A stretch of 64,000 nucleotides of DNA from Acanthosepion esculentum (GCA_964036315.1 OZ038496.1:15407524-15471523); one strand, 5' to 3'. Shown: positions 11,148 to 21,630, numbered from the stretch's first letter. Numbers and translations: made by a program. Notes: a model not told the origin generated them from the sequence alone.

Positions 11148-11176
11148 CTGATGATGATCTCAGAAAGAGATGGAAA
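11148..11176 (+). other. hammerhead-like core in Penelope element B
   Basis: CTGATGA (11148-11154), a five-pair ATCTC/GAGAT stem with an AGAAA loop, then GGAAAG. A G bulge next to the core and the missing stems I/III weaken it. Position matches the motif in element A. Confidence 0.4.
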
Positions 11177-11318
11177 GTACTTGGAAAATGAAAGTGATTC
11201 TCAATGTTACAGTGCATTTCTTGCCTTATTCAATTGTAATATACAGAAAAATATTTGTGAAAATGAAAGGATTCTGATGAAAATAAGTAAACATAATGTT
11301 TGTAATTTATTCAATCAG

Positions 11319-11326
<8 letters not shown>

Positions 11327-11380
<54 letters not shown>
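11327..11380. repeat. (TA)n microsatellite
   Basis: Uninterrupted TA run after a short CA run, at the 3-prime end of Penelope element B. Confidence 0.95.
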
Positions 11381-11384
<4 letters not shown>

Positions 11385-11403
11385 ACATATATTGTTAAAT
11401 ATA

Positions 11404-11709
11404 ACAGTCAATGAATGTCTATTATGTCTGATCATGAGCTGTTCTAAACTTTGTAAGGTTGCTTTAGTTTCATGAGAAAATAAAAACAAAACTCTCCAAT
11501 TGGATATTTTTTATTATGTTGTCCCTTGATCTAAGCTTTCAGGTCACATGAGCCATCATCAGAGTGGTTATATGGACATTTCAACAAAGATATTCACATC
11601 AAAGATGATATTCTGTTATGTTTGCATAGAAGTTTGCTCCCGAAATTAAAGCAACTATACAAAGCTTCGAACGTCTCATGATCAGACATAATAGACATTC
11701 ATTGTTTAC
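11404..11709. other. fold-back element
   Basis: Arms of about 65-70 bp (11404-11474 and 11645-11709) are inverted repeats with a perfect 30-bp core (11409-11438 against 11675-11704). The 170-bp centre contains, on the minus strand, CTGATGA (11556-11562) followed by GAAA (11537-11540), but only two pairs close the intervening stem. No coding capacity. Confidence 0.55.
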
Positions 11710-11918
11710 TAGTCAAGTTTGAAGTTCAAAAATTTAGATGCAATGTCAATTGTTTATTACTGTCTTTGTAATTCTTGCTCTTTCATTGTTCTTAAAGCAA
11801 AACATTATTAAGGAGTAATAATGCTTTGCTTTTTTTGTATATTCTTTCACACTCAGTAAATGCTTGCATCTTAGTGGCTTTCTTGCCTTGCTTGAGATGA
11901 AATGATTAAAAAAAACGA
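11710..11918 (+). mobile_element. CR1/Jockey-like LINE 3-prime tail
   Basis: FKFRCNVN-like codons (KFRCNVNC near 11731) precede a UTR ending CTTGCATCTTAGTGGC, CCTTGCTTGAGATGAAATG and an A-run. This matches the 3-prime end at 5800-5851. Confidence 0.6.
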
Positions 11919-11919
11919 A

Positions 11920-12590
11920 AAAAGGTGTTACCTATTAATTATAAATCAATTTGATGAATAATACAACTCTGGGTCAAACTTAGTTGAATTCAATGCATAT
12001 CATTGCTATACTCTCTATTGATGCCTTGCCATAGAGCAATACCCTCACAGTCTCTTATTATCATTATGATTTCAATCTTCACTTGATGCCTCACATTTAG
12101 TTGAGGGGGTGGGGATTGTGGCTATCTAAGTTTAGTATTTCCATTAAGCCAAAATATTTCAGTATAATTAAAATGTCTTCAGTCAAGTTGTTACATATGA
12201 TAATTAAATATTTCCTAGTGGTACTAGTGCAGGATTTCAAAGACTGATTTTCATGGTGAACAGGCCTTCCCACTTAAAAGATTGGCTCTACATAATCTTC
12301 CAAACCCCATTTACTCCGTTATTAATATACTGTCTCCTATTTCATAAAGCTTAATGAGACTGTGATCTGCAGACGTTTTGATATTTTTTTGCAACATTTT
12401 GTTTTCAGGTCATGGCAAATATGTTAATAAGGTACTGACTTTATATCTTTGATTGGTTTCCTTATTTCTGGATTTTACCTCCAGAAGTAAATAAGAAACA
12501 GAAACAAATTAAAAATAAGTTGTGAAAGTAAGAATACTTTAAAGAAAATATTATTCTAAGTAATATTCTTAGAAATATTATGCAAAGAAA
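11920..12590. other. AT-rich stretch without recognised features
   Basis: No ORF, tandem array or known repeat recognised. A short G-rich run (GAGGGGGTGGGGATTG) lies near 12106. Confidence 0.4.
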
Positions 12591-13060
12591 ATGTTTTTAA
12601 AGACAATATTATTATGTCGATTCACAATTTTATTAAAAAATGTTATTCAAAATATTATTTAAAATGTTATTCAAAGAAAATATTATTTAAAATGTTATTC
12701 AAAGAAAATGTTATTCAAAATGTTATTCAAAGAAAATATTATTTAAAATGTTATTCAAGGAAAATATTATTCAAAATGTTATTCAAAGGAAATGTTATTC
12801 AAAATGTTATTCAAAGAAAATGTTATTCAAAATGTTATTTAAAATGTTATTCAAAGAAAATGTTATTTAAAATGTTATTCAAAGAAAATATTATTTAAAA
12901 TGTTATTCAAAGAAAATGTTATTCAAAATGTTATTCAAGGAAAATGTTATTTAAAATGTTATTCAAAGAAAATGTTATTCAAAAAATGTTATTTCAAGAA
13001 AATGTTCTTCACAATTTTATTAAAAAATGTCATTCGAAATGTTATTCAAAAATGTATAAA
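12590..13060. repeat. minisatellite, alternating 16- and 12-bp units (28-bp higher order)
   Basis: Units AAAATGTTATTCAAAG (16 bp) and AAAATGTTATTC (12 bp) alternate over about 470 bp, giving a 28-bp higher-order period. ATT/GTT and TTC/TTT exchanges recur in a patterned way. The long open frames over it are artefacts of the repeat. Confidence 0.9.
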
Positions 13061-13334
13061 TTCACTCTCATATGTTTTATTAAAAATTTAATCACCACTT
13101 TTTAAAATAATAACCATTGCCAAGGAATGAAGGTAGTTAAAATAATTGTGGTGACAAGGGAAAACATGCTTTTACCAAGTTATATTTTGGATTAAAAAAT
13201 TTCTATTAACTTGACTTAGGTAAAGTGATATAAGACTTATACATAGCCATTTTTGTAGATTAGCAAATATTTTTTCCCTCAAATTTTAAATCCTTGCAAC
13301 AGACTCTGAAGTTTAGCTATGTAAATGACACTCA

Positions 13335-14700
13335 TATGAGATCTGATCAAAAATTATCAGGACTGGTGCTATAAAAATAAACTACAACACATATCAATTC
13401 TATATTTAATCTTCTTTTAAGTAGTCCCCTTCTGAAGCCACACACTTTATCCAGCATTGTTCTCATGGATGGAAGCATTCCTGGAACTCATTCTTTTTGG
13501 GATAGCGAGCAGCTGCCTTGTTGCATTATCTTGGATTTCCTCGATGTCTTGAAATCTTGTGCCTTACAAGTGGGATTTGATTTTTGGAAAGAGGAAAATG
13601 TTGCAAGAGGTGAGATCTGAGGCATACGATAATTGTTGGAGCTGAGGAATATTGTGTTTTGCCAAAAACTGCTGCACAAGTTGCACTGAATTTTTTTTTT
13701 TTTAAGCTTTTCACCCCAAGAAAGGCTGGAAGCCACTAGCACGCAAGGGGTTACAGAAGATTTGGAGGAAGAGCAGATAGGAGTGGTAAAGGAGAGGATG
13801 TGGAGAAAGATAGTGGATCGATTAAGGCAAGGGGGTTACAGAAGATTTGAAGCGAGAGCAGATAGGAATGAAAGGGGAAAGGATGTGGAGAAGGGAAGTG
13901 GATAGATCAAGGCAACTGGAGATATCGATTGACGTTACACGTAAATAGTTGGTGATTATATTTGTCAGAGAAACAGGAATAAGGAAGGGAGTTCCACAGG
14001 CGAGATGTGCGAGACATGAAGCTATTGGAGTAGAAGAGATGTCTACATCTAACAGTTTCAATGGTGAAGGGGTGGGAACGGGATGCCAGCCTCATAGGAC
14101 GCTTAAATTCATGAGGCCTGGGAACTGCATATGCAGATGTGTTGTCATCATGGAACCATACTTACTGGGCACATGCATTTCCGATTAACAGCATCCCAAA
14201 AATGCCACAACACATCGCAGCAGTACTCCTTGTTTACTCTCTGACCAGGTAGAGCATACTCATGATGAACAATGTCTATGTCAAACTGTCAACAATGTCT
14301 TCACTTCATTCATGCTTTCTTCAGTTTGTGAAGACTGAGCCTTGGTTTGGGGGTCATAAACATAGACCCACGATTCGTCACCTGTTATGACCATTTTCAA
14401 AAAGTTTTTGTCTTCCTCAGCACAATCAAAGAGATCTTGCACAGTTGAAACATGATTTTCTTTTTGGTCAACTGAAAGCAGTTTTGGCGCAAACTTGACA
14501 GAAACATGTCTCATACCCAAATCTTCAGTGCGAATGAACTGAACTGAAGCATAACTAATATTCACATCCTCTGACAACTCACACACGGTAATTTAACAGT
14601 CTTTCCAAACAGCTACATGCACATCTGCAATGTTTTCATCAGTTCTGCTAGCTGCATGGCTCCCATGCATGTCTCACATCATGTCAGCTGAGAATGTTAG
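13335..14700 (-). mobile_element. mariner transposon relic, split by a LINE insertion
   Basis: The minus strand encodes a mariner-type transposase in two pieces. The upstream piece (about 14700-14120) has RTDENIADVH, CELSEDVNISYASVQ (helix-turn-helix), EDLGMRHVSVKFAPKLL, then VITGDESWVYVYDPQTKAQS, which holds the first catalytic Asp, and VHHEYALPGQRVNKEYC. The downstream piece (about 13690-13400) has LVQQFLAKHNIL, CNIFLFPKIKSHL, FQDIEEIQDNATRQLLAIPK and a C-terminus like the WEQCW.KCV.SEGDY block. The LINE tail at 13691-14117 lies between them and replaces the HHDNAPAH region. The AGATCTGATCAAAAATTATC end at 13339 looks like a terminal inverted repeat; the opposite end was not found. Confidence 0.75.
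13691..14117 (-). mobile_element. CR1/Jockey-like LINE 3-prime end inserted in mariner
   Basis: The minus strand carries [38 protein letters not shown] and the doubled 3-prime UTR, with its A-tail as the T-run at 13691-13703. Near-identity to 5430-5851 indicates a young insertion of the same subfamily. It postdates the mariner relic. Confidence 0.85.
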
Positions 14701-14744
14701 TCTGAGAAGGCGCAATGTTATATTAACTTGCCAAAAAAGAATTA

Positions 14745-14828
14745 TTCTCTATTTTTCAAAATATATTACAGCTTTAAATAACCCAAATGGGTTGATAAGC
14801 CATCAAAACAAATCAATCAACAATCCCA
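14745..14828 (+). mobile_element. SINE tail fragment
   Basis: GGGTTGATAAGCCATCAAAA followed by CAAATCAATCAAC matches the tail of the SINE at 8253-8565. The head is missing. Confidence 0.45.
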
Positions 14829-15439
14829 TATCTGAGTATTTTTGCTGAACACTACAAGCCATTTTCAAAGACATTTCTTGTTTGTTGTGTTGTCAGGCTA
14901 ATATTTTTATGTATTGCATTTCTCTTGTTGATCTTTATTGTGCTTGCATAGTGACTACTTTTTAAAAATATTAATGCAATATATTTAATCTATTGGATCT
15001 GAGGTTTGATGCAATTTTGTTAACGCTTGCTTGCTTGCTTTTGATGCTCAGTGGTTTGAGCAAACGCATTTAATTTCTGCAGTTTATGTGGTATAGCAGC
15101 TTTGTGTTGTTGATAAGAGTTTATATAATAGCATGATTGTATGTTGTGGTTTTCCTTTGCATTGTTTGATGATACGTGTTTTAATGGAGCTATTGTTAGA
15201 TAAGTTGCATGTTAAATGTCATGATAATGTTGTAATAGTGAAACCAATGTATTTGAATTGTTAATGAAATATTCTTTAAATGGGTATTTGAATTTACAGG
15301 CAACATCAGTTTGTCAGACTTCTGCTTTTTTGTGGTTTCATTGATGATTATCATGTTGAATGTTTTTTTGTAAGAAATGATTAGTTTAATTTGTTTATTT
15401 TTGTCATTTGTTGACATCTATCCATGCATTTTTCTTTTA

Positions 15440-15695
15440 TATGTCATGTGCCTTCAGTACATGGACAGTCATTGTTTTCCACAATTTCCTGTCCTTTGTA
15501 ACTCTAAATAAAGTTTGTTTTTTTTGCTATCTCTCCTAATCCATGTTCTGTTAACCATTTACACAAACTTGTTATGTAGGTTATTCACTGCTTTCCTCTG
15601 TTCTTCTTGCCTTCAATATGCCCTGTGAGTGTCAAATTTTCTAAGCATTCTTTCCTCGTTATGTAGCCTAGAAATTTCAACTGGCTCTTTCTGAT
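15440..15695 (-). mobile_element. RTE-like LINE 3-prime end
   Basis: The minus strand gives diverged forms of the C-terminal block ending in the ATKDRKLWR-type motif (CAAAGGACAGGAAATTGTGG complement at 15470-15500). The order and spacing match 32300-32545 on the plus strand. Stops and indels are frequent. Confidence 0.55.
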
Positions 15696-15699
15696 GCAA

Positions 15700-16448
15700 A
15701 AGTTTCTTTTTTTTTTTGTAATCAGCGTTTTCTTTATATTTTTTAATTTTTTTTTTTTTTTCAGTTATTATTGCACTGGTTAACTTACAATTTATCTGAT
15801 AATAGTTCATTAAAATGAACAAAGTAACTAATAATAACAAAACAAAAGTCATTGAAACAAAGCAAGTTCAGTCGACCATTGATGACAATTCTAGAACAAC
15901 GTAACTATAAACAATTTTTTCTATCTTCTGCCAGCCGCAATGATGGAGAAAGCATTACCTTGAACAATCGCCAGTGAGACATGCTGCAAGAGGCACTCAG
16001 TTTTGTGAGGCTCGTTCCTTAATTGAGACGCAATCATCTGAAGGAACACCATCAAACGAGGGCCAATAACCCTAAAATTTAACACTAAATTTTTTGTTTA
16101 GTTTGTGGTTACTATGTAAGTAGAATTGTTTAACAGTATGTTTATATTATTTTTTGTAGTTATTTAGTTATTTTTAGTAGTTCTTTAGTTGTTTTAGTAG
16201 TTTTACAAGAAAAACATTGTGATGTTGCTTAGCCAGTATCAAAAATCAATGTCGAAACCAAGATAAAAGCGAACATTATGAATGCTTTTTTATTACAAAT
16301 ATAAAAATATAAAATAGAGTACAAAGAGTGATGATGGTAATAAAACATTGCTCGTCATAAAATAACAGCTAAAATTTATATTGATAATAAATATGCATTT
16401 TGTTCCTCATTGTTTGATATAACTCGGAGTTTTATGTATATATACATA
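15700..16448. other. AT-rich stretch, nothing recognised
   Basis: Contains short T- and A-runs and TTTAGTAGTT repeats near 16160-16205. No coding or transposon signature was recognised before the mariner end at 16449. Confidence 0.4.
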
Positions 16449-17303
16449 CAGAGTGTAATGAATAAATGTCTAAATTATGCAAAAATGAAAATAACACTGA
16501 CATCTCAATTTAATAGCTATATTTACTAAAATTACACATTTTGAAATACTAAAAAGTAATTTTATTCAAGAAAACCACCATGGCCTCCAGACAACTTCAA
16601 AATCTCCTGCAACTCTTCTGGATGGTCTCCTTGTTTTAGTTAGTGAATGCTGCCATAATCCTTGCCTTCAGTTCACCTTTGGTGTTACAAGGAGTTTTGT
16701 TAGCCTCTCGCTCAAGTGTGCCCTACACATAATAATCAAGAAGGTTGAAGTTCGGGGAGCTAGGTGGCCAGATATAAAGGGTTATGTGGTTACAGAAATT
16801 TTCTGACAGCCATGACTTGATTCTTCTTCTTGTGTTTAATGATGCAGAGTCCTTTTGTCAAATATAGGGTCTTCCAGCAGCCACCCTCTTGACCCAAAGC
16901 AGCACTACCTCCTCAAGGCACTTGATGTAGGCCTCCCTTTGAGGCTGAGGCCCTGGGAAAAAATGAATGGAGGCATAACATTGCCATCACTAGTGATCAC
17001 TCCAAACATCATGATGTTGACAGAATATATCATCCAACTCTTTCTGAATCCTGTGCACTGTCCTCAGTTTGACACCCAAACACTCTGAAATGTCTCTATT
17101 GGAGCTTCCAGTGTAAATGCCAAGCAGTACAGCATGCCGTTTCCAAATTTCTGGCTGAGCGAATTGCATCCTGGTGCTCTTATTCTCACAGATGGTGCCC
17201 AATTGACCCTAGTATACTGTGCAGTCAATGAAATAAAAAACAAACAATGCATATGTGTGAAATTAAAAATATAAAATGGCAACAATTTACCCATCATACC
17301 CTG
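16449..17303 (-). mobile_element. mariner/Tc1-superfamily transposon with TIRs and TA duplication
   Basis: Left end CAGAGTGTAATGAATAAAT and right end, inverted, CAGGGTATGATGGGTAAAT form imperfect terminal inverted repeats. TA flanks both (16447-16448 and 17304-17305), the hallmark target duplication. The minus strand encodes a decayed transposase: EIWKRHAVLLGIYTGSSNRD with a helix-turn-helix (ISECLGVKLRTVHRIQKELD), and near the left end WPPSSP, LEREANKTPCNTKGELKARI and AAFTN. This is a Tc1/mariner group common in invertebrates. At 855 bp with stops and deletions in the DDE domain it is non-autonomous. Confidence 0.8.
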
Positions 17304-17410
17304 TATATGTAAAAATTTCAGCTAGGTATATCTGTAAAAACATCTCAGTTACATCACAACATTCTTTGCTTTTTCACTACTTCTATGAAACTCACTATTT
17401 ATCTCCACCT

Positions 17411-17445
17411 GTCCTGATGATGACTCAAGAAAGTTGAAAGGTTGA
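17411..17445 (+). other. weak hammerhead-like motif
   Basis: CTGATGA followed after 14 bases by GAAAGG, with only a GAC/GTT stem possible. Listed because the same spacing occurs in the Penelope ends; on its own it is weak. Confidence 0.2.
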
Positions 17446-17694
17446 ACCATATTTCTTGTACTTTTCTTCCAAAAGGTACTTTGGATAATTTCAACAGAAT
17501 TTCCTCATTGTCAGAGAAAGATTGTTCATCATTAGAAAAATGAATTAATGGGTAAATGCAGACTTTTTAATAAATATTGTATTTTACATATTGATATAAG
17601 ATAATATAATAAATACAACAGAAACTAATATAAATTAATAATAATATAACATAATATAATAAACAAAATACAATACATATATATATATTTTTTT

Positions 17695-17975
17695 ATTGTC
17701 ATCCGCAGACAGACTGTTTCGCTGTATCACAGTTCATCAGTTTGGCTAGATGTCCGGTTGCCTCTAGCTAGGATCGAAACCCGACTGAATTGGCATCAGT
17801 CGGAAATTCTACCACTAAGCCATCGGCGCACGGCAGGGATGAAGGTGAATTTTAGCGTATTTATTTTTAGATTTAGATAAACACACAGTGACTGACAGTG
17901 ACTCAATTCTGCTGAAGAGTCATGCTATATTAGCTTTAATAGTCACTGTTTACAAATCCACACTTCATTCCCACA
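17695..17975 (-). mobile_element. tRNA-derived SINE with hammerhead ribozyme, copy 1
   Basis: Minus orientation: about 130 bp of leader containing CAGTGACTATTAA and CTAAAATTCACC, then a tRNA-like domain with A box TGGCTTAGTGG (17812-17822) and B box GGTTTCGATCC (17771-17781). An arm-like ACTG/CAGT segment lies between the boxes. Then come ATCTAGCC and the hammerhead motif. The same arrangement without rearrangement occurs at 21349-21630. Transcription would be by RNA polymerase III from the internal boxes. No coding frame. Confidence 0.75.
17703..17745 (-). ncRNA. type I hammerhead ribozyme, stem I decayed
   Basis: CUGAUGA (17734-17740), stem II CUGU/ACAG around GAU with an A-C mismatch at its base, GAA, stem III ACA/UGU around GUC, cleavage base C (17708). 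Stem I strands CCAAA and UGCGG pair only at three of five positions. The core is canonical but stem I and the base of stem II have mutated relative to copy 2, so cleavage would be reduced. Confidence 0.6.
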
Positions 17976-18263
17976 GAGATCAACCGAAATTATGAAGGAA
18001 CACGTGAGGACATATAAAAACATGAACATAGATGTGTCCCCAATGGAGTTAAAAAAGAAGCAAATATGAAAATTGAAAAAAATGGATATTTATTACAATT
18101 GGAAATATTTAATATACAGATTAAACAATTGAAAAGTGGACACAGTACCACAAAATTGTTAAGTAATTCTTTTGTATATTTAAAAAATAATATTATCAAT
18201 GCTCTATTTTATAATTTTGAGCACTATATGAAAATATCTCCTTCACTTTTAAATCTTAAATGT

Positions 18264-18266
<3 letters not shown>

Positions 18267-18309
<43 letters not shown>
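18267..18309. repeat. (TA)n microsatellite
   Basis: About 20 TA units. The 300 bp on each side show no recognised element. Confidence 0.95.
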
Positions 18310-18311
<2 letters not shown>

Positions 18312-18609
18312 GGACACTCTTGTCAGTTTTGATGTACGAGGATCTGACAACCAAATGATTCAGTTATGAATCTTGTGCGATAATCTTTAGTTAATCAGAA
18401 TGAACGAATCAATGTAAACTGCCAGAAAACCCACACAAGTGATTTGATTAAAGTGGTAAGGGCTTGTGCAGAACCATCTGCACTTTTCGGAACTATTGAT
18501 ACACTTGGTCAGTGCAAATAAATGCCACAGACGAAGCAGACAATATACCTTAGGCTTTTCGTGTAAGAGTTTTCCATCTCTGAGACCAATCATGTTCTAT
18601 AACACTAAA

Positions 18610-18896
<287 letters not shown>

Positions 18897-19035
18897 CTGA
18901 AATCTTGAATCCTTTCTTACATATTAGGAAATTCCTGTTAAGCACATATGAAGGTGGATAAAAATTAAAATGTATATTTCAATTACCCCCCCACCCAACT
19001 GATACATTTATAATACCTGTGCATTTATTTCTCTT

Positions 19036-19101
19036 CCCCCTTCTTCTTCTTCTTCTTCTTCTTCTTCTTCTTCTTCTTCTTCTTCTTCTTCTTCTTCTTC
19101 T
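19036..19101. repeat. (TTC)n microsatellite
   Basis: About 22 TTC units. The flank to 19170 (TTTGTTTATTTTAAAAAAAA then ATAATGTAGC) resembles 45500-45542, which precedes a hammerhead-like motif, so both may be ends of one repeat family. Confidence 0.85.
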
Positions 19102-19229
19102 CCTCCCTTTCTATCACACCTAATGTCTTGCATTTGTTTATTTTAAAAAAAATAATGTAGCAGCCATTATCTTATTCTAAAAAAAAACAAGAAACTATTC
19201 TCTAATGTAAATCTCCCAACATTGTCAAT

Positions 19230-19700
19230 ATGACTTTACACACATGTACATAAAAATAAGGATATCTCTACACAGATACCACCAAGCAGATTCTGAATTT
19301 TCATCTATCACGATGAACATATGTTCTCTAGGGAGGCTCTGTGCCTTGAAAAATCTTATTGGGACAAGCTCACACCTAACCACAAGTGGAACTCTTATAT
19401 ACAAGTCATTGCTAAAGATGCAGGTAAAATGGTATAGATGTGTTATTTTTGTGTATAGAACAGCCCCACTGGCTAGTTAAAAATGAACACGTCGACGTGA
19501 TTAATAAAATAGATAAGTCCAAACAAACCAACTAGTGATCACCCGGTCGAGAGAAGAAAGAGAGGAAGACAACTTTATTATGGTCGCCTCAAGACTGTCA
19601 ATTAAGAGACCCCTGAACAAGGGGGCTATACAACAATAGGACTTTACACAAATGTATGTACAAATAAGGATATCTATACCTTCATTCATTCGGTTTTTAT
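19230..19700. other. unrecognised segment with a direct repeat
   Basis: CTTTACACACATGTACATA plus ATAAGGATATCT (19232-19267) recurs in direct orientation as CTTTACACAAATGTATGTAC plus ATAAGGATATCT (19641-19675). A 12-bp perfect palindrome CACGTCGACGTG lies at about 19486. Short LTR-like repeats or a tandem duplication are possible; no coding signal. Confidence 0.35.
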
Positions 19701-19844
19701 ACTGTCCACTTAGTTTGTTAAGGCAATAAAATATTGTTTTTTAATGTTTATATATTCGTTTTATGCTTTTTTGCTTGAGAAATCACTATACAATCTTTCT
19801 CTCTATATAAGCCTTCATCAATTGTGTAGGTGCATGTAGCGAAG

Positions 19845-20060
19845 CAGCTATATGCATAAAGTAGGATTAGCATGACAGGTTCAAATTCCAGCTAGACCCA
19901 TTGTATTCTTTTTCTGAAACAAATACCATTCAAAATTTATGAACCCGTTTCCTCACTCCTTCTAGCTTGAGGTTAATATCAGGTTAATATATGTAGCTTT
20001 GGTTGGTAACCAATCTAGCAGAGTACAACCATGAATTCAGAACCTGTTGGACATAGGGCA
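19845..20060 (+). mobile_element. probable tRNA-derived SINE
   Basis: A cloverleaf-like head with GTAGCGAAGCAGC and B box GGTTCAAATTCCAGC (near 19889) is followed by a body similar in layout to the other SINEs (AACCCGTTTCCTCACTCC, TAGCTT). The tail is unlike theirs. Identification rests mainly on the B box. Confidence 0.4.
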
Positions 20061-20739
20061 AGTAATTCCATTCCATAAAAACCTACTTTCTAAGAGACAC
20101 TTTTGGTGGATTTTTTGACAAATCAGTTTGGCCTCCATCAAAGCCGTGGCATTTATCTTATAGATTTTGCAATATGATCCATATTAGAAAGTAATGTTTA
20201 ATATTCAAGTGTGTCAGAAGAAGCTCTTATGACATCATGGTACAATTTGAGTGAAGAGATGGTGAAAAAGTCATGCACTTCAGTTGAGAAGAGATTAAGA
20301 GTTATGATGAAAGCAAATGGTGGTCATTTTGGATTGTACATTTTCTTAATTGTAAATATATATATAATATTATCAATAAATATAACATTCAACCTGTAAA
20401 CTTTCATTAACAAAAACCTAAAACTTTTTATTTTATAAAAAGCTAGCAGTATAACCCATCTTTGACCGTGTCTTTCATTACTGGGAATTTTTGCTGTTCA
20501 ATTGGAGCAGTTTAAGTTTAAAGTTAGCCCACCCGAAAATCATTATTAGTAACAACATTTGGGTGCAACTGAAGCACAACCCCAAATGTGTGTGTGTGTG
20601 TGTGGGGGGGGTTAACAATCTGAATGGGGGTGCTGTAAAGTGAAATGTATAATAATAAATAATATTATTGTAATAATTGTAACTATTTATTTTTACTAAA
20701 CTTTTTATGAAAGATATATATCCAAGAACAGATAGTAAA

Positions 20740-20830
20740 TAGTAAAACATTGCTGAGAGTTATAATGGACAGGAAGTAGTGGAGAGCCATTGTCACCAAC
20801 AATTTGTACTCAAAACCGGTACTGAAGAAT
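20740..20830 (+). mobile_element. RTE-like LINE C-terminal scrap
   Basis: LLRVIMDRK then WRAIVTNN corresponds to the LLRATKDRKLWR block at 32461-32500. Confidence 0.45.
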
Positions 20831-21348
20831 TATCTATCAAACAAAATAAATTCATCAAAATCAGATGAAAACTGTGGAAATGCATAAACAACATCTGATC
20901 ACACACACATACATGCACAGACACATGTTGAGAATTATAGATATAGATTGAATAATGGTAATATTAGCCATTTCCCTACAAGGAAACATTTGGCATTCAT
21001 TGACTGAATAACTAGTATGTTTTTGGTTGAAATTTATAAAATCTTTCTCTTAAAACAATTTTTTTAGGAAAATAGATTTCTCAAGTCCAGTAGCTTTTAT
21101 CGCTCTTTTCAGTATTGATGGAGGTTTCCTTCCTAACCTTTTATTTGAAGTAGTGTGGAATGTCAACATTTTGATTATGCTATTATTTTCTCTTCAAGTT
21201 ACATGTGCTATCCATTTTAGCTGTTGCTGTTGTTGGTAGTCCTCAGGTGATGGGGTTTCTGTTATTTGGTACAGTTCTTTGTTTGTGATTCTGTAGAAAT
21301 CAAAGAAGGATGGACTTTGTATGTTGCACCGGATATATGTATAATTAT

Positions 21349-21630
21349 TGTCATCCACAGACAGACTGTTTCGCTGTATCACAGCTCTTCAGTGTGGCTA
21401 GACATCCGGTTGCCTCTAGCTAGGATCGAAATCCGACTGAATTAGTGTCAGTCGGAAATTCTACCACTAAGCCATTGGCGCACAGTAGGGATGAAGGTGA
21501 ATTTTAGCATATTTATTTTTAGATAAACACACGGTGACTGACAGGACTCAATTCGCTTTACTGAAGAGTCTTGCTATATCAGCCTTAATAGTCACTGTTT
21601 ACAAACCCACACTATCTTCCCTATATTCAT
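21349..21630 (-). mobile_element. tRNA-derived SINE with hammerhead ribozyme, copy 2
   Basis: Same architecture as 17695-17975. Leader, A box TGGCTTAGTGG (21464-21474), B box GATTTCGATCC (21423-21433), ATGTCTAG, then a complete hammerhead near the 3-prime end. The tail is short and has no long A-run. Copy 2 keeps the ribozyme pairing that copy 1 has lost. Confidence 0.8.
21355..21397 (-). ncRNA. type I hammerhead ribozyme, complete core
   Basis: Minus strand, 5-prime to 3-prime: stem I strand CCACA (21393-21397); core CUGAAGA (21386-21392), which fits CUGANGA because position 7 is variable; stem II GCUGU/ACAGC, five pairs with a GAU loop (21373-21385); GAA (21370-21372); stem III ACA/UGU with a GUC loop, so A15.1 pairs with U16.1; cleavage base C (21360); stem I strand UGUGG (21355-21359), five Watson-Crick pairs with CCACA. 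Beyond a small internal loop, UGUC and GACA can extend stem I. All conserved nucleotides are present. Predicted cleavage is after C at 21360. Comparable SINE-borne hammerheads are known in schistosome Sm-alpha elements. Confidence 0.8.

Larger units (their letters stand above)
9047..11325 (+). mobile_element. Penelope-like element B
   Basis: The most complete Penelope-like copy here, about 2.3 kb. In order it has an N-terminal helical region, RT, linker, GIY-YIG nuclease and a 3-prime end with a hammerhead-like core at 11148. It shares about 1.3 kb with element A. The 3-prime end passes into a (TA)n tract at 11327. No second long terminal repeat is found on the left, so the element is 5-prime incomplete. 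Confidence 0.8.

Noticed and set aside
11537..11562. Hammerhead ribozyme in the centre of the fold-back element
   Set aside because: CTGATGA and GAAA are present but stem II has only two solid pairs; treated as chance or a heavily decayed motif.
12614..13091. 94- and 63-codon Lys/Phe-rich frames
   Set aside because: They are reading frames of the 28-bp minisatellite and change frame with unit length.
17695..17975. Functional tRNA gene from the A and B boxes
   Set aside because: The acceptor and anticodon arms do not close and the unit is repeated with a long leader and ribozyme tail; it is a SINE. The heads at 35520, 39250, 54970 and 63000 were rejected for the same reason.
19484..19497. 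Palindrome CACGTCGACGTG as a regulatory site
   Set aside because: A single 12-bp palindrome with no promoter or gene context is not enough.
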